Shown here in pieces: positions 46,817-61,800 of a stretch of 63,974 nucleotides of DNA; within the stretch, counting starts at the first letter, position 1, and each line of letters opens with the position of its first letter. Origin of the DNA: Hypsibius dujardini (Eukaryota > Tardigrada > Eutardigrada > Parachela > Hypsibiidae); the NCBI GenBank assembly GCA_001579985.1, contig LRSR01004484.1:1-63974 (forward strand). The letters run 5' to 3'. The translations under genes and the position numbers were made by a program. The notes under the pieces are model-generated. The model ran no database searches, had not been told where the DNA came from, and saw only the letters and a list, made by a program, of their open reading frames with translations.

Positions 46817-49800
46817 TAGAGAGACAGAGAGGCAGACATATAATAGGCCAAACAGATCAAGAACGCGTTACCCAGTAGTTTGCAGGAATCCAGCTGCAGA
46901 TTTCGCAAATGTTGAGCATCAGGAAAACAGACCGGCCGCGTAAACCGCGTGAACTTCAAGGGAACATCCACCTCCAGTATCGCAACTGGCTGAGCGGGGT
47001 GCAGCACCACCGACACCACCGAGGCTGTCTGTTCGAACGGCGATAGACTCGTCAACCGCGTCACTCCGAACCGCACTGCCATCTGCGCGTTCTGCGCACT
47101 GACCACACAAGACTTGGCTGCCAAAATCCACTTGTCATTGAGAATGAACGCACCACAGGCAAAATGCCCGTTGGAGTAGACATTGGCATAGAAGGGATAG
47201 GCGAAAGCCGCCGCATCGCTCCGCGTCGGTCGCTTCCGTTCATCCTGCTGATGGCGTCGCTGGATGCTGGCACTGATCCCGAACCCGGAATCGCGACAGG
47301 AGAACGTCGAGCATCCGACGAAGACGAACTGACAGTCCCGTGTGTCGGTGGTCTGTGATCGAGGTCGGGACTCGGTGAGGGAGTCGACGGTGGGGCGGAC
47401 TTCTTCGGGGGAGAAGAATGACACGGAGTCGGGATTAATGCCTTGCGGAAGGCTGGTGTGGTTGACGAGAGCGGTGTACTTGGCGTCGGTGAAGGAGAGT
47501 GATTTACAGATAGCCTGAGTGAGACCGGGGGTCCATGTGGTCGCACAGAGAGGGTACCATTCACCGGCATGTTGTACCATGACGTGACCGGAATGGGCGG
47601 TTGCGGGTAATCCGAGACCGTTCTTCTCCACTGTTCCATTTCCTAATAGATAACTCACATATTATGAAGGACACGCAAAACGTTGACCAAAACCGAACGA
47701 ATTATTCGGGGCTAACGTCGAATTGTTCGGCTGTCTGTCTAACGATGTGTCTGTTAGTTTGTCAGGCTGACCGACTATATCCCAGCCTGCCCAAGTGTCT
47801 GCTTGACTATATTGTCTCTCTGTCTGATAGCTTTTTTCTACCAGTGGGTCTGTAAGTTTGTCAGTATGTCCGTTAGTATGACTGCTGGCCTGCCTAGATA
47901 TTGAACTGACTATGCCTATGCCTAACTGTGATTTTAATTGTCAGTTGGTTTTTGTCTGCCTGCCTGACCGCCAGCGTGTTTGTTGTCTGTCTGTCTGTCT
48001 GTCTTTCTGTCTGTCTGGTCTGTCTGTCTGTCTGTCTGCCTGTCTGTCTATCCATCAGTATGCATGTCTGCCAGCCTGTCTGTCTGTTTGCCCGTCGAAC
48101 TGTTTGTTTTTAATTGTCTGCTCTTTTGATTAACGACAGCTGTATGGTTTTTTGTTACCAGATAGAGTGACGCAGTGAAGTTCGTCTTCCCCATTTGTAC
48201 AGTCGCGATTGCCGTCACACCACTGTGCCTTCGGAATGCACATTTTGGAAATGTAACACAGCGCTTTATCCTTGCACTTGGAGCACTGCATCTCGTCCTC
48301 CGCATTCGGACAATCGGGGTAGCCGTCACAAACCCGCTGTTGCCGCAGGCAAAAACCTGTCCCGGGGCAGCGGTAGCTCTCATGCGCACCACACAGGTTC
48401 GGCGACGTTTCATCCAGCGGGAAGAGATTCGGCGATTCTGTGAACCCGGCATTCGGCACGGTGAAAGCCGCTCCCGGTAACGAGGTGACTGATTTCGTTG
48501 ATACCGGGGGTAGAGTCGAGACGGGAAGTATGCGCTTCGTTGAATTTGGTCGACGCTGAGGAGTTCCGCGAGAACCAATGGAAGGCCGAACGCTGGTGGT
48601 TGCGGCTCCTGTGGAGCTGGTAATGACTTCGGGCTCGATGGGGAGAGAGAATGTGGTTGAAGGTGGTAGGGTTGATGTGGAAGTTGTTCGAAATACAGTA
48701 GCCACTGAAAATGGAATAGTCCTAATGGTTGACTTCAGGGTAGAAGGCGAAGCTGTGGTGGTTGAATTCTTTATGGGATTAGCAGTCGAACCGCCTGGAA
48801 GCAAAGCATCAAGATGTTAATACGTGCAGTCAAATAACGCGCAGAACCAGGCAGTCAAACGGATACGTTCCAGGCAGACAGGCAGGCATGGAGACAGAGA
48901 CAGATAGCCAGAAAGACCGACAGACAAATAAACAGAAACAGATAAACAGAGGCAGACAGAGAGACATACAGGCCACAAGGTAACTAACCCAGTACTGTTG
49001 GACCGCGAGTCGTTCGCCTGGCAGCCGTGATAATCCGTCTCGTCGTCGACGTATGGCACATCTCCTCATCCTCCCCATTCGGACAATCCGGATACCCGTC
49101 ACAATTCCAGGACGATCGAATGCATCCGCCTTGGGCACAGGCCGTGTAACCTTGAGGGCAAGTGACCTTCGCCGGTGACGGGGAGCAGTCCACTTCGTCG
49201 CTGCCATCCTGGCAGTCCTTATCGCCATCACAAAGCCAGCGCTGGCTGATGCACTCGCCCGAACGACACTGGTACTGCGTGACAAGACAACTGGTCAAGT
49301 TGCAGAATTCCTCGTCTTTTTCATCCTGGCAATCAGCCTTTCCGTCGCAGAACAAACGCAAAGGTTTGCAGTCTCCATTCTTGCACTTGAAATTGCCGGT
49401 CGGGCAGCCGCAGGCTTCTTCGTCAGTCCCGTTGAGGCAATCCCGGATGCCGTCGCAAACATAACTCGGGGGAATGCATCGTTTATCGGGACACTGGTAG
49501 TACCTATAGCGGAAATTACTTCCAATAAATGAATGGAACGGCAAACAGACAGACGGAGAGGCAGACAGGCAGGCAAGCAAGCAGGCAGGCAGACGGAGAG
49601 ACATATAGACAAATTGACATACTGATGGACAAGCTGACAGACAGACAAACAAAGAGACAAACAGACACCTATATGTCTTACCCTCGAGTGCATTCTCTGG
49701 TACAGTTGACCTCGTCAGTTCCACTCGGGCAATCCGCATACGAGTCACATCGCCACGTACTCGGGATACACTTTCCACTGATAACACATCGAAACTCCCC

Positions 49801-50296
49801 GTTGCCACAAGACGCCGTGCAGTTGTTACCCTCATCAGACCGATCACCGCAATCGTCCCGTCCATCACAGAAGTTCTGTCCAGGCACACACCGGTTGTTA
49901 GCGCAGAGGAAATCTCGGTCACGACATAGCACTGGATAAAACGGCTCGCAGTTTTTCTCATCGTCCCCGTTCGGACAGTGTTGTTGCCCGTCACAACGCA
50001 TCCCAATGGGCAGACAAGTGCCAATATCGCAACGGTAGCCAGAACAGGCAACCGCAGCTGGGACGGACGGTTCGGATGTGCTTTCCAAAACAGCTTTGAT
50101 CCAGGGCAAAAAAGTATGAATCGTGGTGAAAACACCAGGTAGGCTGGAGTCGCTGCGGCAGGGACTGTAACTGGCCACGCCCATCAGGACGGACTGGTCT
50201 GTGTGCTCCGCGCAAGCCAATCCACCGCCAGCGTCTTTCTGCAAACCAAAACATATTAATATAACTCTGAAATTCGGAATACCCCTCTGTCCGTCC

Positions 50297-50336
<40 letters not shown>

Positions 50337-52768
50337 TTGTCTGTCTGTCTCTGTTTGTCTGCCTGTCAATGGCTGCACTTGCTTGTCTCGCCTCTTACCT
50401 GGCAGAAACTGGAATTCCCAGCGACACTTTTCGCACACAACATATGTTCCGACACCTGCCCGTCATACGACTGATTACACACCGCATTGTCAATGACATT
50501 GAAATGGGCCTCCTGCAACGTCTTCGCCACCGGCCCCTCCACTGTCCGTCCCCATCCCGTAATCCGACATCGAGTTCCTTCCCGCAACACCTGCGAGGCG
50601 GCCACTCCATCCGGCACCATGTCCATCACCATTCGTGATTCCACCTTACTCGGGTCTTGCGGCAGACAAATCGGCCGAATCCAGTCCGACAGCAGGATCG
50701 GTGACTCTACCTTCAACAGAGCGATATCATTTTTATATCCCATCACTTTCCCGTCGGAGGTCAAGAATCCACGTTGCGGTTGCTTGAGGATGACTTTAAT
50801 CCTTCGCATCTGCTCGTATGGGCTCTGCGAATTCAGTCGCCAGGTGCCTAAGCGAGCGGTCCAGTAATACTGGTAGGTGCCTTCCATGCAGTGTGCCGCG
50901 GTGATGATCCAATTTTCGTTGATTAAAGAACCGCTGCAGACAAATTCACCGTTCCGGTACAAGGCGACATGCCACGGGGTGCCTTGAGGCGTGGCCGCTT
51001 CGCCACGAAGGATGCGGAAGTGAGGACTACCATAGCGTTCGGCCAATGCTTCAGTGAGAGTCTCTCGTGGGAAGGAGAGGGCTCGAGTGATGGGAGCGAT
51101 TGCGCCTTGGATGAGGCCGCAGGTGGTCCCACCGCAGGTCACACGGACGATCATGTTCTGGACACATCGTTCGGCTCGTAGTAGAGAAGCTCCCTTCACC
51201 TGTAATGGGCCAAACGGCAAACAATCAGAGCGGAAGATAGAAAGGCAGGCAGTCACTTAGACAGATAGGCAGGCAAGCCAGTAGGCAGACAGACCGACAG
51301 ATATGCGAACAGATGCAGACAGACAGACTGACAGGGAAGAAGGCAGGCAGGCAGACAGACAGATACACAGAAACACATGGAAGTACGCAGGCAGGGAGAG
51401 AGATAGGCATACAGATAGGCAGGCAGGCAGATAGAGAGACAGATCGACAGTCAAATTGAGAAGATGGACCTACCAATGCAAAATTTTTGAATTCGTTTGC
51501 AGCTTCAAAAGCAACACGAGCTCCGGCCATATTCTGGCCCAACAAGGTGCACACGACCGGCAGCAGCACATCGCTAAATCCATCCCATCCATCCGCACAG
51601 GTCGGCAGCCAAGTACCGTTGATATTTAAAAACAAATATCCCGATCGCGGCCGAAACATCAAATCCACATTGCCGAGTGTCCTGTTCTCCGTCAACATCA
51701 TGCAGTTACTCTCGTCCTCCTTACCCGGACAATCTTCAATGTCATTGCAGATGCGATTCTTCTTGATGCAGTGACTGCCACCCGGACAATGGAACTCATC
51801 ACGGGAGCATTTGACGCACTCCCGTTCATCCGATCCGTCCAGGCAGTCGGGATAGCCGTCGCACAGTTTGTAGGGGTCAGAGTGGCGAATGAGGTCGCGA
51901 CACGGACAATCGAATTCGTCGCTGCCGTCGGTGCAGAGCGGGATGCCGTCACAGCGGAAACGGGAGTCGATGCAGCGACCGTTAGCGCAGCGGAATTGTT
52001 TGGGTTGGCAGGTGCAGTTGGAGGGCTCGTCGGACCAATCGCCACAGTCATTGTACCTAATATCATCACAACATTGAGGTAAAAGACACACAAACCACAA
52101 AGCAGATTGACAGCCAAACAGATAGACAGAAGGCAAGGCAGACAGACAGACACACATACCGGCAGGCAGACATAGACAAACAATCAGATAAACAGACAAA
52201 CCGACAGAAAGACACAAATTCAGATAGACAAATAGACAGATAGACAAAGACAGAGAGAGAGAGATAAGACACACCACCAAACAAAAAATAAAGCAAATAA
52301 AAGGGCAAATAATTACCCATTACACCATCCATTCAGCGAGACGCACTGCCCGTTCGAGCACTCGATCAAATCTTTGCCGCATCTGTCTGTAGAACACCCA
52401 AATTCATCGGATCCATCCGAACAGTGTGAGCGTTTATCACAGTGAAACTTGATCGTAATGCACTCCCCATCTCCGCATTGGAAAAATCCAGCAGGGCACA
52501 TCCCATTTGGTAGTTCATTCGGCTCAACGGGAATACTGGAGTGATCAGGAGAGACGGTCGGTGGGCCGCCTGTCGGTATTTTCGTGGACATAACACTACC
52601 ACAGTTTTTTTCATCCGAGGTATCTCCACAATCGTCACGACCATCACAACGAAGATGGATGTCGATGCATCGAGAGTTGTCACAGCTGAAGTTCCAGTCA
52701 TAGCAGACGACTGTAAATAAGAAAACAACAGGGGTTTAATAAACGTCCGCCTGTCTACCTGCCTACCA

Positions 52769-52829
<61 letters not shown>

Positions 52830-55800
52830 GTCGCACGATCTAACTGTGTGCCTTTGTGAATGTCTGTCTGTCCCTCACACCGTCGACCTGATTGTCTGCC
52901 TCCTTGACTGTTTGTCTACTTAAAGGCCTAGCGGCTCATCTGGTCCGTTCCCATCGTCAGTACCAGTTTCATTTTTGGCCGTGCAATTGGACTCATCCAG
53001 CCCATCCACACAGTTAACAATTCCATCGCAGACTTGGCCGTTCTGAAGGCACTTCCCGTCGGCACACCGGAACCCGAAGCAGTTGAATGGCTTCAAAATC
53101 GAATTCGCCGGCTGAATTCCCTTGGTGGAATTGGTCAAGACACTCTCAATCCACCGTGAAAACTTTGAGATACGCGAGTATACCCCCGGCCGGGTAGATC
53201 CTCCGCCACAGCCACTGCCGAAACTGACGACACCCGCCAGGAACCAATTGTTTTTATCCGTGTTGCACAGCAGCGGCCCACCGGAATCGCCCTGGCAGCT
53301 GTCCCGTCCAGTCTGCCCGGCACACATCATCGAGTCCGATATCTTCCCAAAGTACTCCGGATCCTGGAGACTGTTGCAGTCGGTGTTATTCAGTACCGGG
53401 ACGTCGACTTCCTATAAACAAGGAAGGCAAAAACAAAAATACAGCTAACTGGAACTAACTAACCAAACTTAACTAGCAGACAATGCAATCGTTAAGAAAA
53501 ACCGAGGAGCGAATATTTACAGTCAATGGAATTTTGTTGATTCGAGAGATTTCAACGAATTAGATTTTGTAGTAAGAAACCAAATAATGACAGCGTTGCC
53601 GCTGTGTGCCGTTCCGCCCACGCATAGCACAGGCTGCATAGCATTGGGTGACCACGCCTTCCGCACCCCGGCGGTGCGAAAGGTAGAAGGGGCAGGCAGA
53701 CAAACAGAGAGAAAGACAGATAGACAGACGGACATTCACTTCTGCCAACCCATACTGTGGGAAGAGAAGACCTCGTCGCTTCGCTCCTTGGTCTGATAAA
53801 TAATCAAAAATATATGATGATGTATGTTTTGATGTATTTTAATTAAATTAACTAATTTCAACTAATTAACTGATTTACTAATTAACAAATTTTCAATTAG
53901 ATTAACTAAAACGAACAAATTATAGTTCAGTTTTCTCATTCCAACCTGTAAAATGTCAGCCTTGGAGCCGTCTTCTGCACGGAGGCCCCAACCGATGGCT
54001 TTACAGGCCTCTCCAGGCAGTGATCCCGGCACATGGTCGTCCAGCGGGAGGCACACCGGTCGCACCCAGTTGCTCAGTTCCACGGGACGTTCCAGCCGGA
54101 GCAGCGCGATATCACCATCGGAGCTGCCAAAGTGGTCGTAGCCGTCGTAGATGACCGCTTGGCTGATTTTGATTATCTGCTGTTGCGGTGGCATGGAGCT
54201 GAGCCGCCATGAGCCGAGGCGGGCCGCCCAGAAGCGGTACATGTGCGGGAAGAAGCAATGCGCCGCGGAGATGAGCCATTGTTTGTCTAGGAGGGTGGCA
54301 CCGCAGGCGTACAGTCCGTCGCGGTACAGAGCCACATGCCAGGGCCATTGTCCTGCAAGTAGAACGTTGAGAAATCTGAGCGTTCAGACATTCATAGGCA
54401 CAAGGTCATGTAAGGGGACAAATTGCAAGACATTCGCAGACTAAAAAATAGGCTGACAAACAGACAAACAAACAGACAAACAAACAGACGGATAGACAGA
54501 CAATCAAACAGACAATCAGACCGACAGACTGACCGACCAGCCATCAACTAACCAGGTAAAGCATCCTCGCCACCAACGATTCTCGCCGATTGTCGCACTT
54601 CATTCCTCCAATGATTCGTCGATGGAGTGATCCCACAAACAAGGCCCTCACACGCCAAGTGTACCACGACATCGCGGTGACACTGTTTCCGCAATACGTA
54701 ACGCTTCGTCAAGAAATCATAATGGGCGTAGCCCTTGGTGGCCTGAAGAATAATTCCACTTTCGCGCTTGGCCTTGACGTATGTCATTCCGCGGCAAACA
54801 GACGCCGTTTGGGTGGAGTTATACAACTGCGAGCAGACCGGGTACCATTCGCCCTCAATGTTCCACATCAGGACGCCTTCCTCACGCGTCTCCATGAACT
54901 GCTTGTTGACTTGCCGACCGTCGGCGGACAGCTGAAAGCACAGTTCTTCGTCTGACCCGTCCATACAATCGTCTTTGCCGTCGCAGATTCGATTCTTGTT
55001 GATGCAGCCGCCGTCCTCGCGGCACTTGATTTGATCGCGAGTGCACCGGAAGAGACAGTTTAATTCGTCGGTGCCGTCCGGACAGTCATTTACGCCGTCG
55101 CAACGTTTTCTCGGGAAGCTTTTCATGAGCCGATCGAGACAACTGCAATTCTTTTCGTCTGCAAGCAGCAAAAGCCAGTGACTGTCTGACAATGTCTGTT
55201 TCACACACGACAATGCATATCTGTCTGTCTGTCAACTTGTCTGTTTATCTGTTAGTCTGCCTGTCTATCTGTCTGTCTGTCTGTCTGTCTGTCTCTGACT
55301 GTCTATATGTCTATCTGTTTGTCTGCGTGTCTGCTCCGGCCGTTTCCTACCTGAACCGTCAATGCACTCCCTCATTCCATTACAAGTCTCCCCAATGACA
55401 CACTGGCCATTTTGACAACGAAGTTGGCCATCCCGGCAGTCGCAGTTCGGGGGATCATCGCTCCAGTCGCCACAATCGTTAAATTTATTACACCACACCC
55501 ACAGCGGTTTGCACTGTCCATCCGTACATCGGACCGCGTTCGGTTGGCACTGCTGACAGTCGGTCTCGTCAAATCCATTTGCACAGTCTCGTTTCCCGTC
55601 ACATCGTTTGTCGGTGGTGTAACACGTGGCGTCTCCACAGGATAACTGACCACTGCCGCAGCTGTTGCATCCTGGTGACTCATCCGATCCACCATCCTGG
55701 AAAATACACATACATATTCATTGAGTTTGAGAAATTCAAGAGGAATCCAATGCAAACCAAATTTATACTAATAACCGTTCAACAGAAAAAAGATGGCGTT

Positions 55801-58800
55801 TAGAAAAAAACAGGTGAAACATAAACTATAGAGATTAAAAAAATTATATTACTAATATTCAACAAGTTGAAGGAGACTCAATAGTATTGTCGTAGTGGGT
55901 CAATTGAGAACAACCAAATCACTTGGTAGTGCCATTTTTAATGTTAATTGAAATGCATCTACGATAATGAATCAATCTTGAATTTGTTATCACTTCCTCC
56001 GAAAAAAGATCTGCAAAAAAATCTTCAAACAACGACCTTCAAAGTAACCTCAGCTGAAAAGTAGTGTTTTGAACATGTTTAATTTTAAAAGATAAAATCG
56101 CTAAATTTACTGTAATATTACGATATTCTATGTGAAATATCTATTTTATATGCTGAAAAAGTGGCTTTTCTTTGAAATAAGCTTTTTTTACGTAAATAAA
56201 ATTTGTCTGTGAATTTAAACGTATTTAACATTTCAAATAAATTTAAATGCGTTATTTAAACGACACAACTCACAACTTACCAGGCAATTATCCACTCCGT
56301 TGCAGTATAAGTACATTGGAATGCAATTCCCACCGGCACACTTGAAAAATCCCTCTTCGCACGTCACATTGATATGCATATTGGGCACGAAGACCGAGCG
56401 GACCGTAATGGGAAAGATCGGCAAGCGCGTGCTGGCTTTCGAGGAGCTCGAGGAGCTCGAAGAGCTCGCGATTCGCATCGAGCTCATCGTCGCCAATGGT
56501 GGCCGCGTTGTTCGCTGGCTCGTCGACGACGCTGTGGTGGTTGTCGCTACAGTGCTCGCAACTTTTGCCCTGGTCCCTGGAGTCGTTCGCGTAGAGGCGG
56601 AAGTGGTCGAGAGGGTGGAACTGGAAGCAGCAGTTGTTCGAAATTCCTGACGAAATAGCGCTGAGATGTTGAGTGGGGAATTTAACTGCAGGAAGGGGAG
56701 AAGCGAGTCGATGGTGGGAAATCTCGGCACAAAATCCACCTAAAAAACGGCAATACAACAATCAACCATTGAATAATTGGCTGATTCGCTTAACTTGCAG
56801 ATCTAATGGTGTTCGGACACTTGATTGATCGATTGCAGATTTTGAATACACTGTGTAGATGATCGAGCCGTTAATTGATTGATGATGATGAAATTAATCG
56901 CAATTTTAAAACTTACTCGCACTCCTTTGGATGGTGAGATGGGCGGCGCTTCGGATGCCACCCGCGTGGCGGCATACTCAAACGGTCGTAATCCAGTAGG
57001 CAAGACTGGTTCAATGGGAGAACGTGGGAGGTCGGCGTTGTTTTGCCCATCTTCCACTTTGAAATCGACCACCAACAGAGTCGTCGGGTATTTCGTCGAG
57101 CTTTCCCCCGAAGACTCTCCAGACGGGATGGACGACTTGAAGACATCATCGAAATTATTTTGCTGCGTGGTGCGGAAGAAATCCGTGAAGGGTGAGGGGG
57201 TGAAGTGGCGAATGTGTGGGGCAAGTTCACCACTAACAAGTTTCGCGTTGGGAATTTCTGCAAGAGTGAGAGATCAATCGAGCAAATGCCATTGGTGATA
57301 GACGTAATTTCTCCTTGGGTTTCTGACATGAATCGGAGCGCCTATAGTATAAACTATTAAGGGCCAGAAACTGAGCCGCACTGTGGGTGGCGCCACTCAC
57401 CAGACGGCGCCACTCGCCAAATGGCGCCACCTGTATTGTGGGCGCCAAAATCTTCCAGGTGCAGTTGATTTTTCAAGTAGCCAGATCGGATGGCAAAAAT
57501 TAATATTATTGGTTGGCTAATTAGTTTTTTGGTTGACTAAAACGTGATTACTAAGAAGTTTTTTTAGTGACTTTTTGGTCTAGTTTTAGTCAAATTACAT
57601 AGCTGACTAAGTAAATTTTGTTTAGTAATTTTTCCAATTACACTGTAAATCGTTAGTGACTAAAACTTTTAGTTTAGTTTTTAAAAAGTTAAAAAAAATT
57701 GAAATTAAAAAAATTAGAGAGCAAAACTTTCAGTTTGGTTTTGGTTGGTTTTATAGTTTAGTTTAGTTTCGCCATCCCTAGATTTTTGTTAGTGCCGATA
57801 CTCTTCGTTCAGCCTCACCTGTGATCTTAACCGAATCCAAATCAATCCCCGCATCGGATTCGAGATTTTCCATCAATCCCGCGATGAGTTTATCCCTCAC
57901 TTGTGCCGTTTCTATTGTCACGGGAATGGAGTTTTCGATACCCTTCTCGTCGAACCAGCTGATCCAATTGACGATCACACTCCCTTTCCTGTCAAACAAA
58001 ACGAGAAGAAATTATCCGGATTTCAGTTGGAAGTTCCACTGGCCCTCAAGTTTTCATCCGTTAAAGGAGAGCCTTCTCGAAAGCACGGAAAATAGCCTTA
58101 CTCAAAGCCAACAATGTCTGAAAACCAATAGAGATTCCCGAAGAACTTCTGAAACGCCGTGTCAATCTGGAAAAATAAATTAAATTAAAAGTGACTTCTC
58201 ACATTCCTCAGCATATTCGATGTTTGGATGTACAGACGTGGCAAACTTTACGCTGACCGAATTAAGCACTTAAACTCGCGGCTGGGTACAACAGCTACAT
58301 GTCGAACGAGTGCAATGGCTTAACTCGATTAGCGCAAGGTTTTTGTCACGTTTGTAATACGGTAGTTACCAATAATTTTGACCGTGCGGAGAGCGCCTTG
58401 AATCGTTTGGAGGAAACATTGTCGAGGCTCTTATCATAGAGCGAGTCGTCACCCGTAATAAACCGGAAGCTCCCACTGAAAGCCCTTACGGAGGCAGTTT
58501 GCGGAGATGCTGAAAAAAGGGGAACGGTTTTTAAAAATTTCCTGACATTCGTTGAACTTACTTTCATCGTCCCCAGGTAAAGGGAAAACAAAATACCTAA
58601 AAAAATGTACGACCTCGTACGTAAATGGATGGGTTTGTTTTGTCTGCTTAGGAAGAATCGGTTTTTCTAATTTCGGAACCCTCGGTTAATATTTTCATTC
58701 CTATTTAAACGGAATCTAAACTTCGTGAATCTGTGAATTTTCCCCAGATTTCAGTTTTCATATTTCGTATTTTATATTTTGTTTCAAATTCTTTTTCTAT

Positions 58801-61800
58801 TTCATATTTTTCATACCAAGTGTATTACGATAATATATAATAATATAGTAAAGTGTCCGACCTTTGACCGTACGTAGCCTTGCCGCGATGACGCCATCAC
58901 ATTGGCTTGATGACACTTCATCGTCACACTTAGAGAGGAATTCGTCTTTGTTTTACGTAATGAAAGTTAATCAAGAGCGCCATTGCCATGTGCTATAGAC
59001 GCGATAATACAAATATTTATTGGCCAGCACCGTGAAAGTGCGCACTTCCTGCAAAGTGTGCCTATAGTCCGAGGGACCTACTAGCTCCCTGAGTGGTGCC
59101 GGGCAATGAAGGACAAGGTGAATCTTAAGGGTATGTACCGCGCGTAAGCAGAGAGCAGTGTAGGATATTTTTGTACTATTGGTTTTGCATTAGAAATTCC
59201 AATTTTTTGTTAACTTTCGCACCGCCGCAACACTTTGTCCCGGGGGTATACGAGTTATTACGTGATCAGAGGCCCTGAACCTGCAGACCTCATAAAGCGA
59301 ATGTTTGCCCGCCGCACCCTGTGTCTCTTTCTGTCTGTTGAGGAATAAGTTATCTTAACTTTTCATTTTGCACCCGGGATGGAAAACAAACTAAAAACCT
59401 TCACCATTATTTTATATACACTATACTGAAAGGGTGGAAAAAGATAACAGCAATATGCACGGAGACGACGTCGCGTGAAGCGCTCTCCTAATTCAGGGAT
59501 AGCCTTGAGCCAGAAAGGCGCGCGCGCGGAGTAAGCTGCCGTGCTACCGGGTACAACGAGATTACCACCGATTTCAGACACATCTCGCCCCACTGAAACA
59601 CAGAGAAAGCGCGCTCGTGTGCGGCCGGCCGTATTGTTTGCTAACATAAGCGATCCACCAAGAGGAGGTCAAAGTCGGAAAATAGTCTTATGTTAATCCA
59701 TAATAAACCGTCGCCGTGGACGGAGACGGTAAGGTGCGCGGGTATGGGTATTGAGAGATTTCCATAAACTGCGCCGATAGGCGGCGTAAATGTGAAAGAC
59801 CTGATGGAGGAGGTCTTTACATTTGTCTGTTTCTGAACCGTTTCAGCAGGCTTCGATTTTACAAACGAATTTCATTGGCTCTTATTAACCAATGATGTTC
59901 TGTAAAATACTTTGCTGGCCAGTCGTATTTATCGAGATTGATCATCGGTCCGTTTGATAGTTCCGCCCGCGAGCCGTCAAACGGGTCAGTGCTAGCCGTT
60001 TGTTTCTGTTTTGACCGGTCATCTCGTTCGATCAAAGCTTTGCCTGATTATTGTGTGAAGGAATAGGGCACACACAGACTACCTATGCGTTCAGGCATTG
60101 AACATGGGGTTGAGTTGGCAGCGCGGAGCTGGACAGTGAGTAGTGTACATGCGGAGGGACAGAGCAGACAGCTGAACGGGAAGAGACCAAGGACACAGAC
60201 AGCTGCTGCACAGTGCAAGAAACAGAGCTCTGCCTCTTCTTCTGTGACTGCAGAGAACGTTCCACAAATGGAGAAACACGGATCGAATTAGATTACAAAA
60301 AAGAATTTGAGTGGGGAGAAAGCTAGAGATCTGCAGTCGTTTTCTCACTGCAACAAGGTTAGTGGACTGAGGACAAAACAGATATCTTGGCTGAAAAATG
60401 ATTTCTAATGGGAAAAAACTGTTAAAAACTGATGCTCCACAGCTGCATGAGAAATCCCTCGATCGTCACTATACGATAGTGACGGCCCTTCGGTATATGT
60501 ACCTTTAGGTACGGTCATAGCATACCCACGTGAGGTGCCGGTAGCCACCACTACACGTGTCTGTCTGTCAGTCCCTATACCCTATAAGAAAGGTCTACGA
60601 CATGCGTTAGTCATATCTCTCGCATCAGGCACTTATAACCATACAACCATACGTGAGACTGGGTCAGGGTAACAACAACAATTATATTAATGCGCCGGCT
60701 TCTGTGTTTACCTTGGAAGGATGGCTGTTGGTGGTGGGATTCCAAGGAGTCCACGGCAGTGGGAGTGTCCGCTGAAGCATGGAGTGCGGAACCGTTCGCA
60801 GCGACCATTGCGTCGCCGCTCTTTGTACCCACTGCAAAGTGTGTACGAATATGTGACGTGATTGCACATGCAAAGATGGATACAGATTGTGTGCTTGTGA
60901 AATCGTGAATATTCATTGTGCTAGTGTTGAGTAATAGTAGGAAGAAGGAATCTTAATGGACCAGTCTGCGACGCAATAGTAGAGACAGAAACAAGGACGG
61001 CTGCAGACACAGTCACGGACAGTTTGAGGGGCAGACATAGGCAAGAAAGGCACAGGCAATAGTACAGCCGCAGAGTCAGGCACAGATGCATGTAATGCAG
61101 ACAAGGCGCAGACACGAACATTGACATATTCACAGACACAAACACATACACTGACATAAGTCCAGACACAGACAGACACAGATAAAGACACAGACACAGA
61201 TAAAGACACAGACACAGACCCGGGCACAGGCACAGACACCGACACAGACACAAACACATTCAACTTTAGTATCTGTATATAGCCGCAGACATCTTGGCAA
61301 AGAAGGTTACGCAAATCATTGACTGCGCAGATGAACTTCGTAGACAGACAGACGCCGGTCACAGGAGGATTTTGCTTCAACACATTTTAGCATCTTACGA
61401 TTGAATTTCATAGTAATGAAAGCCGCAGCGAGCAGGGTCAGTAGGGCAATGGAAGTTCCTAGGAATATGGTGCATCGTCGGCATTTATCCTTCCTCCGGA
61501 AAAAGCTCTGAGGACTGGAACTATTGGACCGGTAAAGGGAACGTTCTATTGTGGAGCAACTAGATTCAGACTCGCCGACCGAGCTGGAGCATAGTCCGTA
61601 TTCGCTCTCGAAGGTTCGCGCCGGTGGGGAGGGGCCAGTCACCATCGCAGACCGGCTGGTGGCCTCAGTTTCTGCGGGATCTGGCGTACTAGCATTGCCG
61701 AATTGTGGATAGGCGAGAGGAATTCTTGATTTTCGGAACTGTGGAAGTCGTGAAACATACTGAAGAAGGGTATCACTCTTTTCCTTAGGTGTTTAGTTTA

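Noticed and set aside
53560-53748. Minus-strand open frame in intron 11 of the protease
   Set aside because: The exons on either side (ending DILQ, starting EVDVPV) join directly into a normal trypsin sequence; an extra exon would disrupt the domain.
58510-58561. Possible 52-bp intron inside the first SEA exon of the protease (donor GTAAGT, acceptor TTTTCAG)
   Set aside because: The sequence is open in frame straight through, and only the unspliced version matches the phase of the preceding exon (60831-60712).
59363-59647. 94-codon minus-strand frame upstream of the SEA domain
   Set aside because: It does not fit the phase of the neighbouring exons and has no recognisable content.
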